From contig NZ_CAMTIA010000027.1 of NCBI RefSeq assembly GCF_947072475.1, positions 1 to 39,295 of the forward strand: a stretch of DNA of 39,295 nt. Direction: 5' to 3'. Each line of letters opens with the position of its first letter. The first letter of the stretch is position 1. Positions 17,389 to 28,655 of this stretch are shown here, one piece after another. The notes beneath the pieces are model-generated. The model was not told where the DNA came from. It ran no database searches and saw nothing but the letters and a program-made list of their open reading frames with translations. Made by a program: the position numbers and the translations under genes. The DNA comes from an uncultured Deefgea sp. (GTDB taxonomy: Bacteria; Pseudomonadota; Gammaproteobacteria; Burkholderiales; Chitinibacteraceae).

Positions 17389-18852
17389 TTAACGTGGTAG
17401 TACTGTTTTGCCCATCAAAAATTGGTCGACTTCGCGGGCGGCTTGGCGGCCTTCGCGGATGGCCCACACAATTAACGATTGACCACGGCGCATATCACCC
17501 GCAGCAAACACTTTGGCGAGATTGGTTTGATAGCAAGCTTGGCCCTCAGTGGTGGCTTTGGCATTGCCACGCGCATCTTTCTCAACGCCAAAAGCATCAA
17601 GGATGCTGGCAACGGGATGGGTAAAGCCCATCGCCAAGAACACCAAATCGGCTGGCAGCTCAAATTCACTGCCAGCAATCGGGGTCGGTTTGCCGTCTTG
17701 CCATTCTAAACGCACCAACTGCAGCGCTTTAAGTACGCCATTCTCACCGACAAACGCTTGCGTTTGCACCGCGAAATCGCGATCAGCACCTTCTTCATGA
17801 CTGCTTGAAGTGCGCATTTTGACCGGCCAATACGGCCAAACCAGCGGTTTGTTTTCTTGCTCTGGCGGTTGCGGCATCAATTCAAGTTGCGTCACGCTCG
17901 CTGCGCCATGCCGGTTACTCGTCCCAACGCAGTCAGAACCGGTATCGCCACCCCCAATCACCACGACGTGTTTACCTGCCGCATGGATAGGATTTGCAGC
18001 ACCGCCAGCCACTTGTTTGTTTTGCGCGATCAGTAATTCCAAAGCGTAATGCACGCCTTTTAGCTCGCGCCCCGCTACGGGTAAATCACGCGGCACTTCT
18101 GCGCCACCGGCCAAAATCACCGCGTCAAACTGAGCATCAAGCTCTGCTGGGGTGATCACGGTTTGCGCATCGCAAACGATACCAGCAGGTATGTCTTTAG
18201 AACCAACAACGGTATTGGTCTTAAACAAAATACCCTCGGCTTTTAATTGCGCCAAACGACGATCAATCACCGATTGCTCTAATTTAAAATCCGGAATGCC
18301 GTAGCGCAATAGACCACCCACAGCGGCGTTTTTTTCAAACACCGTCACCGCGTGACCTGCCCGCGCCAATTGCTGCGCGGCAGCTAAGCCCGCTGGGCCA
18401 GAGCCAACGATGGCGACTTTTTTACCGGTTTTAACCGCAGCGATTTGCGGTAGCACCCAGCCGTTTTCCCAGCCTTTATCAATGATCGAGCGCTCGATGG
18501 ATTTAATCCCGACCGGATCATCATTAATGCCCAGCGTACAGGCCGCTTCGCACGGCGCAGGGCACACACGGCCAGTGAACTCCGGAAAATTATTGGTTGA
18601 ATGCAACACATCCAACGCCGTTTTCCAGTCTTGGTGGTACACCAAATCGTTAAAATCAGGGATCACATTGTTGACTGGGCAACCGTTATTGCAAAACGGA
18701 ATGCCGCAGTCCATGCAGCGTGCGCCTTGCAATTTGGCTTTGTCATCGCTTAATGCCGGAACAAATTCCCGATAATGCGTGAGGCGCTGGGCCACCGGCT
18801 CGTAACTGTCTTTAACGCGATCAATTTCTAAAAATCCAGTTGGCTTGCCCAT
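17389..18852 (-). CDS. gltD: Glutamate synthase small subunit, second copy
   Basis: 487-aa beta subunit of a second NADPH glutamate synthase. The 4Fe-4S cysteines are at 46, 49, 54 and 58 ([13 protein letters not shown]), then 97, 101 and 105 (CPAPCEAAC). FAD motif [11 protein letters not shown] and NADPH motif GGGDTGSDC follow, with the C-terminal FAD closure [19 protein letters not shown]. It belongs to the form usual in betaproteobacteria and Azospirillum. It differs from the other gltD in spacing of the second cysteine cluster and in most of its sequence. Its ATG overlaps the gltB stop as TAATG, so the two subunits are translationally coupled, unlike the first operon with its 80-nt gap. 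Confidence 0.96.
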   Translation of the reverse strand: MGKPTGFLEIDRVKDSYEPVAQRLTHYREFVPALSDDKAKLQGARCMDCGIPFCNNGCPVNNVIPDFNDLVYHQDWKTALDVLHSTNNFPEFTGRVCPAPCEAACTLGINDDPVGIKSIERSIIDKGWENGWVLPQIAAVKTGKKVAIVGSGPAGLAAAQQLARAGHAVTVFEKNAAVGGLLRYGIPDFKLEQSVIDRRLAQLKAEGILFKTNTVVGSKDIPAGIVCDAQTVITPAELDAQFDAVILAGGAEVPRDLPVAGRELKGVHYALELLIAQNKQVAGGAANPIHAAGKHVVVIGGGDTGSDCVGTSNRHGAASVTQLELMPQPPEQENKPLVWPYWPVKMRTSSSHEEGADRDFAVQTQAFVGENGVLKALQLVRLEWQDGKPTPIAGSEFELPADLVFLAMGFTHPVASILDAFGVEKDARGNAKATTEGQACYQTNLAKVFAAGDMRRGQSLIVWAIREGRQAAREVDQFLMGKTVLPR

Positions 18853-21800
18853 TATGCAATCTCCTTCACTGCGGTTGCGGCTGCGGCATTCACATTGGCT
18901 GCGGCCATTTCGTTTAATGCCCGGTGATATTCATTCGGAAACACTTTAACAAACGCCGCACGGCTCACTGGCCAATCTTGCAGCAACTGGCTGGCACGAG
19001 CGCTGCCGCTTAACTCAGCGTGGCGAGCAATCAACGCTTTGAGCTGGGTTTCATCGGCAAGGTCATTGTGCAACGGCGCGGCTTGTTCTGCAGCGGGTAA
19101 TACCCGCTCTAGCGCAACTTGCGCCATATTGCAGCGCGCTGCAAACACGCCTTCTGGATCGTAAACATACGCCACACCCCCCGACATCCCTGCGGCAAAA
19201 TTGCGCCCAGTTTGCCCCAGAACAACGACAGTACCACCGGTCATGTATTCACAACCATGGTCGCCCAAGCCTTCAACCACCGCCGTGGCACCGGAATTAC
19301 GCACCGCAAACCGCTCGCCACCGACGCCGGCAAAGAACGCTTCACCGGCAATCGCGCCAAATAGCACAGTATTGCCAACGATGATGTTTTCCCAGGTTTT
19401 GCCGCTAAATGCCGCATTTGGACGAATTACAATCCGCCCGCCCGACAAGCCTTTACCGACATAATCATTGCCTTCACCGGTCAAAGTGATGGTGATGCCG
19501 CGCGCCAAGAAGGCGGCAAAACTTTGCCCAGCCGTGCCGTGTAGCGCCACTTGCAGCGTGTCTTCCGGCAAGCCAGCGTGGCCGTAACGACGTGCCACTT
19601 CACCCGAGAGCATTGCGCCAACGGTGCGGTTGATGTTCTTCACGGCGAGACTAATTTTGGTCACTTCACCGCGTTCCAGCGCTGGAGCGGCTTGCGCCAA
19701 CAATTGATTGTCGAGCGCTTTGTTCAGACCATGATCTTGTACTTCGGCGTGTAAACGAGAGACTTCTGGCCCGGCTTTGGGCTGATAGAAAATCTTGCTA
19801 AAGTCCAGACCCTTGGTCTTCCAGTGGTCTACCCCTGCCTGTTTATCGAGTAAATCAGAACGGCCAATCAATTCATCAATGGTACGAACGCCCATTTCGG
19901 CCATGATTTGGCGCGCCTCTTCGGCAACGAAGAAGAAGTAATTCACCACATGCTCAGGCTGACCCGAGAAACGCTGACGCAGCAGCGGGTCTTGCGTCGC
20001 CACGCCGACTGGGCAAGTGTTCAGATGGCATTTACGCATCATGATGCAGCCTTCCACCACCAAGGGCGCGGTGGCAAAACCGAATTCATCCGCACCGAGC
20101 AAAGCACCAATCACCACGTCGCGACCGGTTTTCATTTGGCCGTCAACCTGCACCCGAACTCGACCGCGTAGTTTATTGAGCACCAGCGTTTGCTGGGTTT
20201 CAGCCAGCCCCAATTCCCACGGACCGCCCGCATGTTTGATCGACGATTGCGGTGAAGCACCAGTACCGCCGTCATGACCGGCAATCACCAAGTGATCGGC
20301 TTTGGCTTTAGTCACCCCGGCCGCCACGGTGCCCACGCCCACTTCAGCGACCAATTTCACTGAAATCGATGCCACTGGGTTGACGTTTTTCAAGTCGTGA
20401 ATCAGCTGCGCCAAGTCTTCGATCGAATAAATATCATGATGCGGCGGTGGCGAAATCAAGCCCACGCCCGGCACCGAATGGCGCAATTTACCGATGTATT
20501 CCGAAACCTTATGCCCCGGCAGTTGACCGCCTTCACCGGGCTTAGCGCCTTGCGCCATTTTGATTTGGATTTGATCGGCGTTCACCAAGTATTCGGTGGT
20601 GACCCCAAAGCGGCCCGATGCCACCTGCTTAATGGCGGACCTCAGGCTATCGCCTTCTTTAAACGTATAGTCACGCTCAATGCGGTTCTTGCCGATGACT
20701 TCGGACAGTGTTTGGCCGGCTTTTAGCACGCCAAAACGCGCTGCGTCTTCACCACCTTCACCGGTATTGGATTTACCGCCGATGCGGTTCATCGCAATTG
20801 CCAATGCGGTATGCGCTTCGGTCGAAATCGAGCCAAGCGACATCGCGCCAGTGGCAAAACGTTTCACGATCTCGGCTGCCGATTCAACTTCTGCCAACGG
20901 CACTGGCGCGCCTGCTGGTTTAATTTCAAACAGACCACGTAGCGTGAGATGACGACGGCTTTGATCATTAATCAGCGCGGCGTATTCTTTGTACGTTGAA
21001 TACGAGTTGCTGCGTGTTGCGTGCTGCAATTTGGCAATCGAATCTGGCGTCCACAAATGGTCTTCACCGCGAATCCGGAAGGCATATTCGCCACCAGCGT
21101 CGAGCTGATTGGCGAGCACAGGATCGCTACCAAATGCCGAGGTATGTAGCCGCACCGCTTCTTCAGCAATGTCAAACAGACCAATACCCTCAATATTACT
21201 CGCGGTGCCGGTAAAGTATTTTTTCACTACTGATTTTTGTAAACCAATCGCTTCAAAAATCTGCGCGCCGGTGTACGACATATACGTTGAGATGCCCATT
21301 TTTGACATCACTTTCATCAAGCCCTTACCCACGGCTTTGATAAAGTTTTTCTGATATTTCGCTGCCAGTTCTGCGTCGCCGCCATTGGCATACGCCAAAT
21401 CCGCCAACGTGGCCAAGGTCAAATACGGATACACCGCTTCTGCGCCATAACCGCCGAGCAAGGCAATATGGTGCGTTTCCCGCGCTGAGCCGGTTTCAAC
21501 CACTAAACCAGTGCTGGTGCGCAGACCGCGCTTCACCAAGTGCTGATGAATCGCCGACGTTGCCAGCAAGGCCGGAATCGCCACGTGTTTGGCATCCATC
21601 GCCCGATCAGAAACGATCAAAATATTCGCGCCCGATTTAACAGCGTCTTCCGCTTCGGCGACCAAAGACGCTAAGCGCGCTTCAACGCCTTCTTTACCCC
21701 AAGCAACGGGGTAGCAGATATTAAGTTGATGCGAATAAAACTTACCGCCTGTGTATTGGCCGATATTGCGGATTTTTTCAAACTGAGCGCTCGACAATAC

Positions 21801-23522
21801 CGGTTGCGTCACTTCCAGACGAATCGGTGGATTGATGTCGGTCGTGCCAAGTAGGTTAGGTTTCGGGCCGATAAACGACACCAAAGACATTACCATTTCT
21901 TCACGAATCGGATCGATCGGTGGGTTGGTTACCTGAGCAAATAATTGCTTGAAGTAGTGATACAGCGGCTTATTTTTACGCGACAACACCGTCAGTGCAG
22001 CGTCATTACCCATCGAGCCCGTCGGCTCTTCACCGGCTTTGGCCATCGGTTCCAAAATGAACTTGAGGTCTTCTTGCGTGTAACCAAAAGCTTGCTGCTG
22101 ATCGAGCAGCGAGTGAGCATCCGGCAGCGGGAAACTCACGTCACCATCGTCGCCTTCGATGTCATCGAGCTTAATGCGGATTTTTTCAATCCATTCACGA
22201 TACGGCTTGGCGTTGGCGAGGCTGTCTTTGAGCTCTTTGTCGTCGATAATCCGACCTTGCTCCAAGTCGATCAAGAACATCTTGCCCGGTTGCAAACGCC
22301 ATTTTTTATTAATGCGCTCTTCACTAATCGGCAACACGCCCGATTCAGACGCCATCACCACCAAATCATCATTGGTGACTAAATAACGCGCCGGACGCAA
22401 GCCATTCCGATCGAGCGTCGCGCCGATTTGGCGGCCGTCGGTAAACGCCACTGCGGCCGGGCCATCCCAAGGTTCCATCATCGCGGCGTGATATTCATAG
22501 AAGGCGCGGCGATTTTCATCCATTTCACCGTTGCGTTCCCACGCTTCAGGAATCATCATCATCATCGCTTGCGCTAGCGAATAACCGCCCATCACCAAGA
22601 GTTCGAGCGCGTTATCAAATGATGCCGAATCCGATTGTCCCGGATAAATCAGCGGCCAAATTTTGTCGATGTCTTTACCCAACACCGGCGAACTAATGGC
22701 TTTTTCACGCGCACGAATCCAATTCACATTGCCGCGCAAAGTGTTGATTTCGCCGTTATGCGCGATATAGCGAAATGGATGGGCTAAATCCCAAGTTGGG
22801 AAGGTATTGGTCGAGAAGCGTTGATGTACTAAGGCCAGCGCCGAGATACAGGCAGGATCTTGCAAATCTAGGTAATACTCGCCCACTTGGTCAGCGAGTA
22901 ATAAACCTTTGTAATTGATGGTTCGAGCCGAACAAGACGGAATGTAATACTCGCCACCGTATTTAAGCTTTAAGGCGCGAATGGCATGGCTGGCGCGTTT
23001 GCGAATGATATACAGCTTGCGTTCTAGCGCATCGGTCACCAAGACATCATTGCCACGGCCAATAAAGAGTTGGCGAATCACTGGCTCAGTGGCTTTAATC
23101 AGCGGCGACATCGGCATATCGTGATTAACGGGCACATCACGCCAACCCAACACCACTTGTTTTTCGGCACGCACCGCGCGCTCGATTTCTTCTTCACAGG
23201 CGGCGCGGGCGGCGGCTTCTTGTGGCAAGAAGCACATTGCTACACCGTAATCGCCCATCGGCGGTAAAACAATACCCTGGGTGAGTGTCACCTTGCGAAA
23301 TAGCGCATCAGGGATCTGGATCAATATACCCGCACCATCACCGGCTAAAGCATCGGCACCGACTGCGCCGCGATGGTCAATATTTTTTAGAATGAGCAAA
23401 CCTTGCTCAATAATATGATGGCTTTTTTGGCCTTTGATGTGAGCAACAAAACCGACGCCGCAAGCGTCATGTTCATTGGCGGGGTCGTACATCCCCTGCT
23501 CGTTAGGAAATGCCATGTCCAT
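18852..23522 (-). CDS. gltB: Glutamate synthase large subunit, second copy
   Basis: 1556-aa alpha subunit of the second glutamate synthase. Domains run as amidotransferase (Cys21 of [11 protein letters not shown] as catalytic mature N-terminus), central domain, FMN synthase domain and GXGXG domain. The 3Fe-4S cysteines are 1159, 1165 and 1170 in [15 protein letters not shown]. It is about 80 aa longer than the other gltB, with extra segments such as the stretch around [19 protein letters not shown] before the conserved [11 protein letters not shown], an insertion typical of the non-enteric type. Start at 23522: AGGA seven nt upstream; the longer frame needs a GTG start with no ribosome-binding site. 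The operon is presumably ammonium/glutamate-responsive, but no operator is identified. Confidence 0.96.
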   Translation of the reverse strand: MDMAFPNEQGMYDPANEHDACGVGFVAHIKGQKSHHIIEQGLLILKNIDHRGAVGADALAGDGAGILIQIPDALFRKVTLTQGIVLPPMGDYGVAMCFLPQEAAARAACEEEIERAVRAEKQVVLGWRDVPVNHDMPMSPLIKATEPVIRQLFIGRGNDVLVTDALERKLYIIRKRASHAIRALKLKYGGEYYIPSCSARTINYKGLLLADQVGEYYLDLQDPACISALALVHQRFSTNTFPTWDLAHPFRYIAHNGEINTLRGNVNWIRAREKAISSPVLGKDIDKIWPLIYPGQSDSASFDNALELLVMGGYSLAQAMMMMIPEAWERNGEMDENRRAFYEYHAAMMEPWDGPAAVAFTDGRQIGATLDRNGLRPARYLVTNDDLVVMASESGVLPISEERINKKWRLQPGKMFLIDLEQGRIIDDKELKDSLANAKPYREWIEKIRIKLDDIEGDDGDVSFPLPDAHSLLDQQQAFGYTQEDLKFILEPMAKAGEEPTGSMGNDAALTVLSRKNKPLYHYFKQLFAQVTNPPIDPIREEMVMSLVSFIGPKPNLLGTTDINPPIRLEVTQPVLSSAQFEKIRNIGQYTGGKFYSHQLNICYPVAWGKEGVEARLASLVAEAEDAVKSGANILIVSDRAMDAKHVAIPALLATSAIHQHLVKRGLRTSTGLVVETGSARETHHIALLGGYGAEAVYPYLTLATLADLAYANGGDAELAAKYQKNFIKAVGKGLMKVMSKMGISTYMSYTGAQIFEAIGLQKSVVKKYFTGTASNIEGIGLFDIAEEAVRLHTSAFGSDPVLANQLDAGGEYAFRIRGEDHLWTPDSIAKLQHATRSNSYSTYKEYAALINDQSRRHLTLRGLFEIKPAGAPVPLAEVESAAEIVKRFATGAMSLGSISTEAHTALAIAMNRIGGKSNTGEGGEDAARFGVLKAGQTLSEVIGKNRIERDYTFKEGDSLRSAIKQVASGRFGVTTEYLVNADQIQIKMAQGAKPGEGGQLPGHKVSEYIGKLRHSVPGVGLISPPPHHDIYSIEDLAQLIHDLKNVNPVASISVKLVAEVGVGTVAAGVTKAKADHLVIAGHDGGTGASPQSSIKHAGGPWELGLAETQQTLVLNKLRGRVRVQVDGQMKTGRDVVIGALLGADEFGFATAPLVVEGCIMMRKCHLNTCPVGVATQDPLLRQRFSGQPEHVVNYFFFVAEEARQIMAEMGVRTIDELIGRSDLLDKQAGVDHWKTKGLDFSKIFYQPKAGPEVSRLHAEVQDHGLNKALDNQLLAQAAPALERGEVTKISLAVKNINRTVGAMLSGEVARRYGHAGLPEDTLQVALHGTAGQSFAAFLARGITITLTGEGNDYVGKGLSGGRIVIRPNAAFSGKTWENIIVGNTVLFGAIAGEAFFAGVGGERFAVRNSGATAVVEGLGDHGCEYMTGGTVVVLGQTGRNFAAGMSGGVAYVYDPEGVFAARCNMAQVALERVLPAAEQAAPLHNDLADETQLKALIARHAELSGSARASQLLQDWPVSRAAFVKVFPNEYHRALNEMAAANVNAAAATAVKEIA

Positions 23523-23744
23523 TCGTCTATTCCTATGCAATATCAATGTCTGAGTAGCAGACTTCACCACATCGTTTAACCGACTTCATCAAGAAAAAAT
23601 CGCCCAATGGATGAGTGTGCCAGAATAATTTGCTGCTGAAACAATAAAAAACCAAAACTTAAGCAAAATCAGGCGAAACACCACTAGCCGAAGCGAGATT
23701 TATCTTCTATGACGAGCCAATAGCCTACATAAAAATTACGAAAA

Positions 23745-24842
23745 ATGTCCATAAAAACCTCGCATTTGCTTGCAATTACAATAATAAATTGCCTAATCAG
23801 TAGCCTGATTGCCTCAGTTTGGTGGCAAGGTCTATTGCTTGGTGTGCTTATCGGTGGCGCATTACGGATGAGCGACCCGCAAAATCAAGCGCAACAACGC
23901 GCGGCAGGGATGCCACCACAGACGCCCATTCACAGTGATTTGCCCTTATTACTAGTGGATTTATTGCCGCTTTGGCATCGCAATCTAGGCTTGGCGCGTG
24001 ATCAAAGCCAAGCCGCAGTGGATCAGCTGGCCTTACATTTTTCCTGCATTATCGAAAGCCTAGGTGGCACGATTCGTTTGGCTTCAGAGAGCTCACACGG
24101 CGGCAATATCATTGCCACCATTCATCGCTCTGAGGCGCAACTAAACAATATTGTCAAAGCGCTCGAGCAAGTGCTCAAAGATCGCGCGGCACTGTTGATT
24201 GAACTAGAAGGCTTAGGGCAATTAAATATCGAGCTCAAACAAATGGCGACGTCAGTCACTGAAATCGCCGAGCAAACTAATTTATTGGCACTCAATGCGG
24301 CCATTGCAGCGGCGCAAGCTGGAGAAGCAGGTCGAGGTTTTGCGGTGGTGGCCGATGAAGTCGGTAAATTGTCGACGCTGTCGGGTGAAACCGGCAAACA
24401 TATTTGCAGCAAAGTCGAATCGATGAATGCCACGATAGAGTGCGCTTTGGCGGCAGCCAAAAACCAATCGATCGCCGAGGTGCGCATCATCGACGCATCT
24501 AAAAATAGGATTGATGCGGTGGTACAGGACTTTCATCAAACAGCCGATCAACTGCGCCAAACCGTGCAGCAACTCAATACTGAAAGCCAAGCCGTCGAGC
24601 AAGAAATTCATGAAGTTTTGGTGCACCTGCAATACCAAGATCGAATGGGGCAAATCATGGGGCATGTGCAAGGGGATATGGACAAATTACAACAGCTACT
24701 GGCCAAACAAAGCCCATTACCCGCGCAAAGCCAGTGGTTGAACGAGCTCGAATTGAGCTACACCGCCCATGAACAAAAAAAGCTTCACGCCGGCAAGTCG
24801 CCCCCCAGTGCAGCGGTCAACTCTGGCATTGATTTTTTTTAA
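23745..24842 (+). CDS. Short MCP-like protein with CheZ-like motif
   Basis: 365-aa chemoreceptor-like protein. Two closely spaced membrane helices (about 8-25 and 28-40) leave essentially no periplasmic sensor. A cytoplasmic helical region follows, then an MCP signalling hairpin ([21 protein letters not shown] around 173-193, [11 protein letters not shown] at 196-206). The hairpin tip has Ala188 and Gln191 where most receptors have Glu and Arg. After it comes [14 protein letters not shown] (295-308), with Asp299 and Gln303 spaced as in the CheZ active site FQDLTGQ. Next is a Pro/Lys/Ser linker and the C-terminus NSGIDFF. I infer a possible CheY-P phosphatase or array adaptor. The start has no clear ribosome-binding site. 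It converges on the chemotaxis operon with 28 nt between stops. Confidence 0.85.
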   Translation: MSIKTSHLLAITIINCLISSLIASVWWQGLLLGVLIGGALRMSDPQNQAQQRAAGMPPQTPIHSDLPLLLVDLLPLWHRNLGLARDQSQAAVDQLALHFSCIIESLGGTIRLASESSHGGNIIATIHRSEAQLNNIVKALEQVLKDRAALLIELEGLGQLNIELKQMATSVTEIAEQTNLLALNAAIAAAQAGEAGRGFAVVADEVGKLSTLSGETGKHICSKVESMNATIECALAAAKNQSIAEVRIIDASKNRIDAVVQDFHQTADQLRQTVQQLNTESQAVEQEIHEVLVHLQYQDRMGQIMGHVQGDMDKLQQLLAKQSPLPAQSQWLNELELSYTAHEQKKLHAGKSPPSAAVNSGIDFF

Positions 24843-24870
24843 ATTCGCCGATCCCATGACTGCAATAGAA

Positions 24871-26049
24871 TTAAGCTTTGCCACTGAGCGCAGCCTGTTT
24901 ACTCCAATTCGGTACTTCATCGGCAGTGATTAACTCGCCTATCATTGCTCCCGATACATAATCACAAGCCGCATCTTGCAATCGCTGTAACTGCGCTGGC
25001 GTTGTTACATTGCTAGCGTAGGTTTTCAGCGATAAATCATGCGCCAGCTGAATACTGTATTTAATCAATAATTGACTCAACTCTTGGTGTTGAGCGCGCT
25101 CAATCAAGCCAGCGGATAAGTGAAACTCGCTCAAAGGCAGTTGCCCTTGCTCTTCAAGCCAAGTAAAGCCTTGCCCACGATCGACAAAGGCAATCCCCAC
25201 CTCTTTAATCCTGAGCTGCAATAAAGTATTCAGAATACTCGCCGCATCGTCACGCCCATCCCAGCAAGCAACCTCTAAGACCACTGAACTGGGCGAGAGT
25301 TGTAATGCATCTAAATCACTTAAAAAAGTCGGGGCCATGGTATAGGCGGCTAAGGTCGCCAAAGGCAAAGGGATATTCATTACCAATCGCAATCCATTCC
25401 GCTGCCAAGACGCCAGATCATTCAGCGCCTGAGTCATAAAGCTTTGCGCCAGCGCGGTAAATTGCGGCAAGGCATACAATTGCTCAGTTAATACCTGGCG
25501 ATTTTGCCCCGGAAAAACCGCCTCATCCCACGTTGGTAACAAACGTACACCTTGCAGCATTCGGCTATGTAAATCAATCCGTGGCTGATAGGCAAAACCA
25601 ATCTGACCGGCGCTGATTGCAGTGATTAAATCCGCAGGCAAGACCGCACTCAAGGCAATATTTGACCGTGGGGAAAATCCACTCAAAGCCGCGCGCAATA
25701 AATCGGCCGTCAGCGGTTTTTGTACTGAACCGACAATATGTAAACCATCACTACGCCCCAAAGACACTACCGAAGAAAGCAATACGGTTTCTCTAGAGCT
25801 CACCACTAAAATACCGGCTTGTTGACGGCTACGCCCTAGCTCTTTGAGTAAGCCAATGCCATTCACCCCCGGCATTTCTAAATCGAGCAAAATTAAATCG
25901 GGCTTTAACGTCGGCGCCTTCAGTTGCAATAAAGCATTCAAGCCATCATCTGCGGTTGCAATCACCTCAAGCTCAAGTTCTCGACACAAATTCACAGCAT
26001 GCCGCCGCTGCACCGAAGAATCATCCACCACCATCACTGTTGTTGACAC
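24871..26049 (-). CDS. Response regulator with degenerate EAL domain
   Basis: 392 aa. Residues 1-125 are a receiver with the acidic pair Asp9/Asp10, phosphoacceptor Asp56 (LILLDLEMP) and Lys111 (VQKP), so phosphorylation looks possible. Residues 135-380 are an EAL fold, recognisable from FAYQPRIDL (152-160) and VMNIPL. The EAL tripeptide itself is VRL (168-170), the DDFGTG loop is VDRGQG (289-294), the catalytic Lys position reads SEFHLSAG, and the VIAEGVE segment is SNV. It is therefore predicted not to hydrolyse c-di-GMP. The start is GTG with AAGGAG five nt upstream, 9 nt after cheB. It is the last gene of the chemotaxis operon. It may be a phosphorylation-controlled c-di-GMP or protein-binding output. 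Confidence 0.88.
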   Translation of the reverse strand: MSTTVMVVDDSSVQRRHAVNLCRELELEVIATADDGLNALLQLKAPTLKPDLILLDLEMPGVNGIGLLKELGRSRQQAGILVVSSRETVLLSSVVSLGRSDGLHIVGSVQKPLTADLLRAALSGFSPRSNIALSAVLPADLITAISAGQIGFAYQPRIDLHSRMLQGVRLLPTWDEAVFPGQNRQVLTEQLYALPQFTALAQSFMTQALNDLASWQRNGLRLVMNIPLPLATLAAYTMAPTFLSDLDALQLSPSSVVLEVACWDGRDDAASILNTLLQLRIKEVGIAFVDRGQGFTWLEEQGQLPLSEFHLSAGLIERAQHQELSQLLIKYSIQLAHDLSLKTYASNVTTPAQLQRLQDAACDYVSGAMIGELITADEVPNWSKQAALSGKA

Positions 26050-26058
26050 AATGGCTCC

Positions 26059-27120
26059 TTAAGCGCCGATCACGCTAGAAATTCGCGACAATGGCAGCAC
26101 TTCATCGGCCGCCCCCAATTTAATGGCTTCTTTAGGCATACCAAAAACCACACAGCTCATCTCATCTTGCGCATAAGTTTTTGCACCAGCCTCTTGCATT
26201 TCTTTTAAGCCCTTCGCGCCATCATCGCCCATCCCCGTCATAATCACGCCAATCGCGTTGCGGCCAGCAAATTTAGCGCCCGAGCGAAACAACACATCCA
26301 CCGATGGGCAGTGCCGACTCACCAAAGGACCATCCACGACATCCACCAGATACTGAGCACCGCTGCGCTTAATCATCAAATGCTTACCACCTGGCGCAAT
26401 CAAAGCCAAACCGGGTAATAATCGATCACCATGCTTGGCCTCACGCACATCGATATCACACAGCTGATCTAAACGCTTGGCAAATGATTCAGTAAAATTA
26501 GGGGGCATATGCTGAACAATCGCAATCGGTGGACAGGTGCGGGATAATTTTTTCAACACCTCCTCCAAAGCCTGCGTGCCGCCGGTTGAAGCGCCCAGTA
26601 ACACAATCCGTTCCGTCGTTTGAAGCATCGCGCCCTGAGTTGGTGGCGCAAGCACCACGTCGGCAGATAATTTTGGGCGAACCACAATGGCCGATGTGTC
26701 TGGTTTCGGTTTTAGCAACGACACTTTGGCCCTAGCTGCGGCTCGAACGGCACTGACCAAACTAGCGGCATCATCCAGCAGCGCTTGTTTGACCCCCAAA
26801 CTGGACTTGGCCAAGACCTGCACTGCCCCTGCGCGCAAAGCTTCAATCGCCGTGGCTGAGCCTTGCGTGGTGAGTGAGGATAAAACCACCACCGCCGTTG
26901 GATGCTCATTCATTAATTGCTTAAGAAAGGTAATCCCATCCATTCTGGGCATTTCAACATCCAGCACCAAAACATCGGGCCAGTCTTTTTTCATTTTTTC
27001 AAGGGCATAAACCGGATCAGGCGCGGAATCAATAACGCGAATATCCGTAGTCGCATTTAAAATCGCACTCACCACCTGACGAATTACCGCCGAATCATCA
27101 ACGACCATGACCTTAATCAT
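26059..27120 (-). CDS. cheB: Chemotaxis protein-glutamate methylesterase CheB
   Basis: 353-aa CheB. An N-terminal receiver ([11 protein letters not shown], phosphoacceptor in [12 protein letters not shown]) is joined by a linker to a C-terminal methylesterase domain. The catalytic triad is visible: Ser in LLGASTGGT, His in IVQHMPPNF, and Asp in [10 protein letters not shown]. It removes methyl groups from receptor glutamates after phosphorylation by CheA and thus resets sensitivity. It follows cheR with a 129-nt gap, the widest spacing in the operon, and is followed directly by the degenerate EAL response regulator. The ribosome-binding site is weak (GGAT). Confidence 0.97.
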   Translation of the reverse strand: MIKVMVVDDSAVIRQVVSAILNATTDIRVIDSAPDPVYALEKMKKDWPDVLVLDVEMPRMDGITFLKQLMNEHPTAVVVLSSLTTQGSATAIEALRAGAVQVLAKSSLGVKQALLDDAASLVSAVRAAARAKVSLLKPKPDTSAIVVRPKLSADVVLAPPTQGAMLQTTERIVLLGASTGGTQALEEVLKKLSRTCPPIAIVQHMPPNFTESFAKRLDQLCDIDVREAKHGDRLLPGLALIAPGGKHLMIKRSGAQYLVDVVDGPLVSRHCPSVDVLFRSGAKFAGRNAIGVIMTGMGDDGAKGLKEMQEAGAKTYAQDEMSCVVFGMPKEAIKLGAADEVLPLSRISSVIGA

Positions 27121-27249
27121 ATTTTTATCCGATGAATATCGTAACTAAAAGATTGCATTAATCGCCAATATTAAAATCAACACAATCGATGCGCCAAATT
27201 AAGTAAATCGCCCCATCAACAGATGATCAGCGGAAAAAAAACAGCAAAC

Positions 27250-28074
27250 TCAAGCCGCCACTACCGACTTATATTGATAAATACCTGGCTGAATCAATTT
27301 TAAATCTTCACTCAAGCCGTATAAACTTTCTGAATGACTAACAAACAAATAAGCATTACTTTTAAGCTTTTTTATTACTTTATTTAAAATATCCTGCTTG
27401 CCATTCACATCAAAATAAATAAGTACATTGCGTAAAAAAATAAAATCAAACAGTCCAATCTCCGGTAATGGCAAAGCTAAATTAATCACCCTAAATTCCA
27501 CTTTATTTCGCAGCGCGGGGACAATCAATAAAGAGCCATCTTGCTTGCCCACCCCTTTTAAACAATATTTACGCATCAACACACTCGGAATCCCGTCCAC
27601 TCGATTCAGCGAATAATGCGCCGCTTTGGCCTGCGCAATGACTCGTAAACTAATATCACTACCGAGTACATGCCAATTGGCTTGCTCACCGAGCTGATGC
27701 GCTAAAATCATCGCGAGACTCCAGATTTCTTCCCCAGTCGATGACGCGGCACTCCAAACATTGAGCGAACTGTTTTTAGGCCTCGCTGCCACTTCATGCT
27801 GCATCCAATCAAAATGTTTGCGCTCACGAAAGAAAAAAGTCTCATGCGTGGTGAGCAAATCTACCGCAATCGCTTGCTCTTGCACCTCGTCTGGATCTTG
27901 TAGTAAGCGTAAATACGCTTCATACGTACTCACTTGCCTTGCGGTTAAACGATTGAGTAAGCGCTGTTGCAATAATGTTTTTTTACTCTCTGGCATATGC
28001 ATGCCCGATTGCTCGCGCATCCACGCGCTAAATCGAGCAAATGTGGCATCATTTAATTGCATGGAACTCTTCAT
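27250..28074 (-). CDS. cheR: Chemotaxis protein methyltransferase CheR
   Basis: S-adenosylmethionine-dependent methyltransferase adding methyl groups to receptor glutamates. An N-terminal helical CheR domain is followed by the SAM-binding loop VWSAASSTGEEIWSLAM, then the substrate-side FIFLRNVLIYFD. Its beta-subdomain region suggests it can dock on receptor tail peptides. The start is uncertain: ATGs at 28089, 28074 and 28062 all overlap the end of cheW. I use 28074 (GAAAG eight nt upstream, 274 aa); 28062 has GAAGAG but only four nt spacing. Overlap with cheW implies coupled translation. Confidence 0.95.
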   Translation of the reverse strand: MKSSMQLNDATFARFSAWMREQSGMHMPESKKTLLQQRLLNRLTARQVSTYEAYLRLLQDPDEVQEQAIAVDLLTTHETFFFRERKHFDWMQHEVAARPKNSSLNVWSAASSTGEEIWSLAMILAHQLGEQANWHVLGSDISLRVIAQAKAAHYSLNRVDGIPSVLMRKYCLKGVGKQDGSLLIVPALRNKVEFRVINLALPLPEIGLFDFIFLRNVLIYFDVNGKQDILNKVIKKLKSNAYLFVSHSESLYGLSEDLKLIQPGIYQYKSVVAA

Positions 28075-28642
28075 GAGTCTGGCTTTCATCCATTTTTGGC
28101 ATCACCCCATCATGCTCAATCCCGGCTAAAACCGACATTTCATCCACCGACAATACCCGCGAAATATCCAGTAAAACAATAAAGCGATTATCCACACACG
28201 CCATGCCAGAAATAAACTCAGTGCGTAATTTGCTACCAAACTGCGGCGCTCTTTCTATATCATCCAGCGCAATGGTTAAGACCTCGTGTACTGCATCGAC
28301 CAACACACCAATCAATTGCGCCTGCTCAGTCTCAGGGTCTAGCACCTCAACAATCACCACACAAGTGCGTCGACCCAGCTCGGTACGAGCCCGAGCAAAG
28401 CGCAAAGCCAAATCGGTGACGGGTACGACAGCGCCGCGTAAATTCATCACCCCACGCAAAAAGTCCGGCATCATCGGTACTTCGGTCAAATATTCATACT
28501 CTAAGATTTCTCGAATCGAGCGAATACCAATCGCAAACGTCTCCCCCCCCAGTTGAAATGAAAGATATTGCTCGGTGCTTTGCATTTGAACTTCTGCATC
28601 ACTTTTACCGGCCATTTTATTGATTAATGCGAGCGCCCCCAT
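28049..28642 (-). CDS. cheW: Chemotaxis adaptor CheW
   Basis: 197-aa CheW-domain protein linking the receptor to the CheA kinase in the signalling array. Typical stretches are YLSFQLGGETFAIGIRSIREILEY, VPMMPDFLRGVMNLRGAVVPVTDL and FISGMACVDNRFIVLLDISRVL. It is about 30 residues longer than minimal CheW, with an acidic His/Glu-rich C-terminal tail. AAGGAGATGAAGC before the ATG is a strong ribosome-binding site. It begins 13 nt after the MCP and overlaps cheR. Confidence 0.96.
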   Translation of the reverse strand: MGALALINKMAGKSDAEVQMQSTEQYLSFQLGGETFAIGIRSIREILEYEYLTEVPMMPDFLRGVMNLRGAVVPVTDLALRFARARTELGRRTCVVIVEVLDPETEQAQLIGVLVDAVHEVLTIALDDIERAPQFGSKLRTEFISGMACVDNRFIVLLDISRVLSVDEMSVLAGIEHDGVMPKMDESQTHEEFHAIK

Positions 28643-28655
28643 GCTTCATCTCCTT

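Noticed and set aside
23523-23744. Sigma-54 promoter for the second gltB
   Set aside because: A TGGCAC occurs, but GG and GC are not at -24/-12 spacing.
23740-23760. Sigma-28 (flagellar) promoter upstream of the short MCP-like gene or cheY
   Set aside because: CGATAA-like hexamers can be found, but no TAAA element at the required spacing; not supportable.
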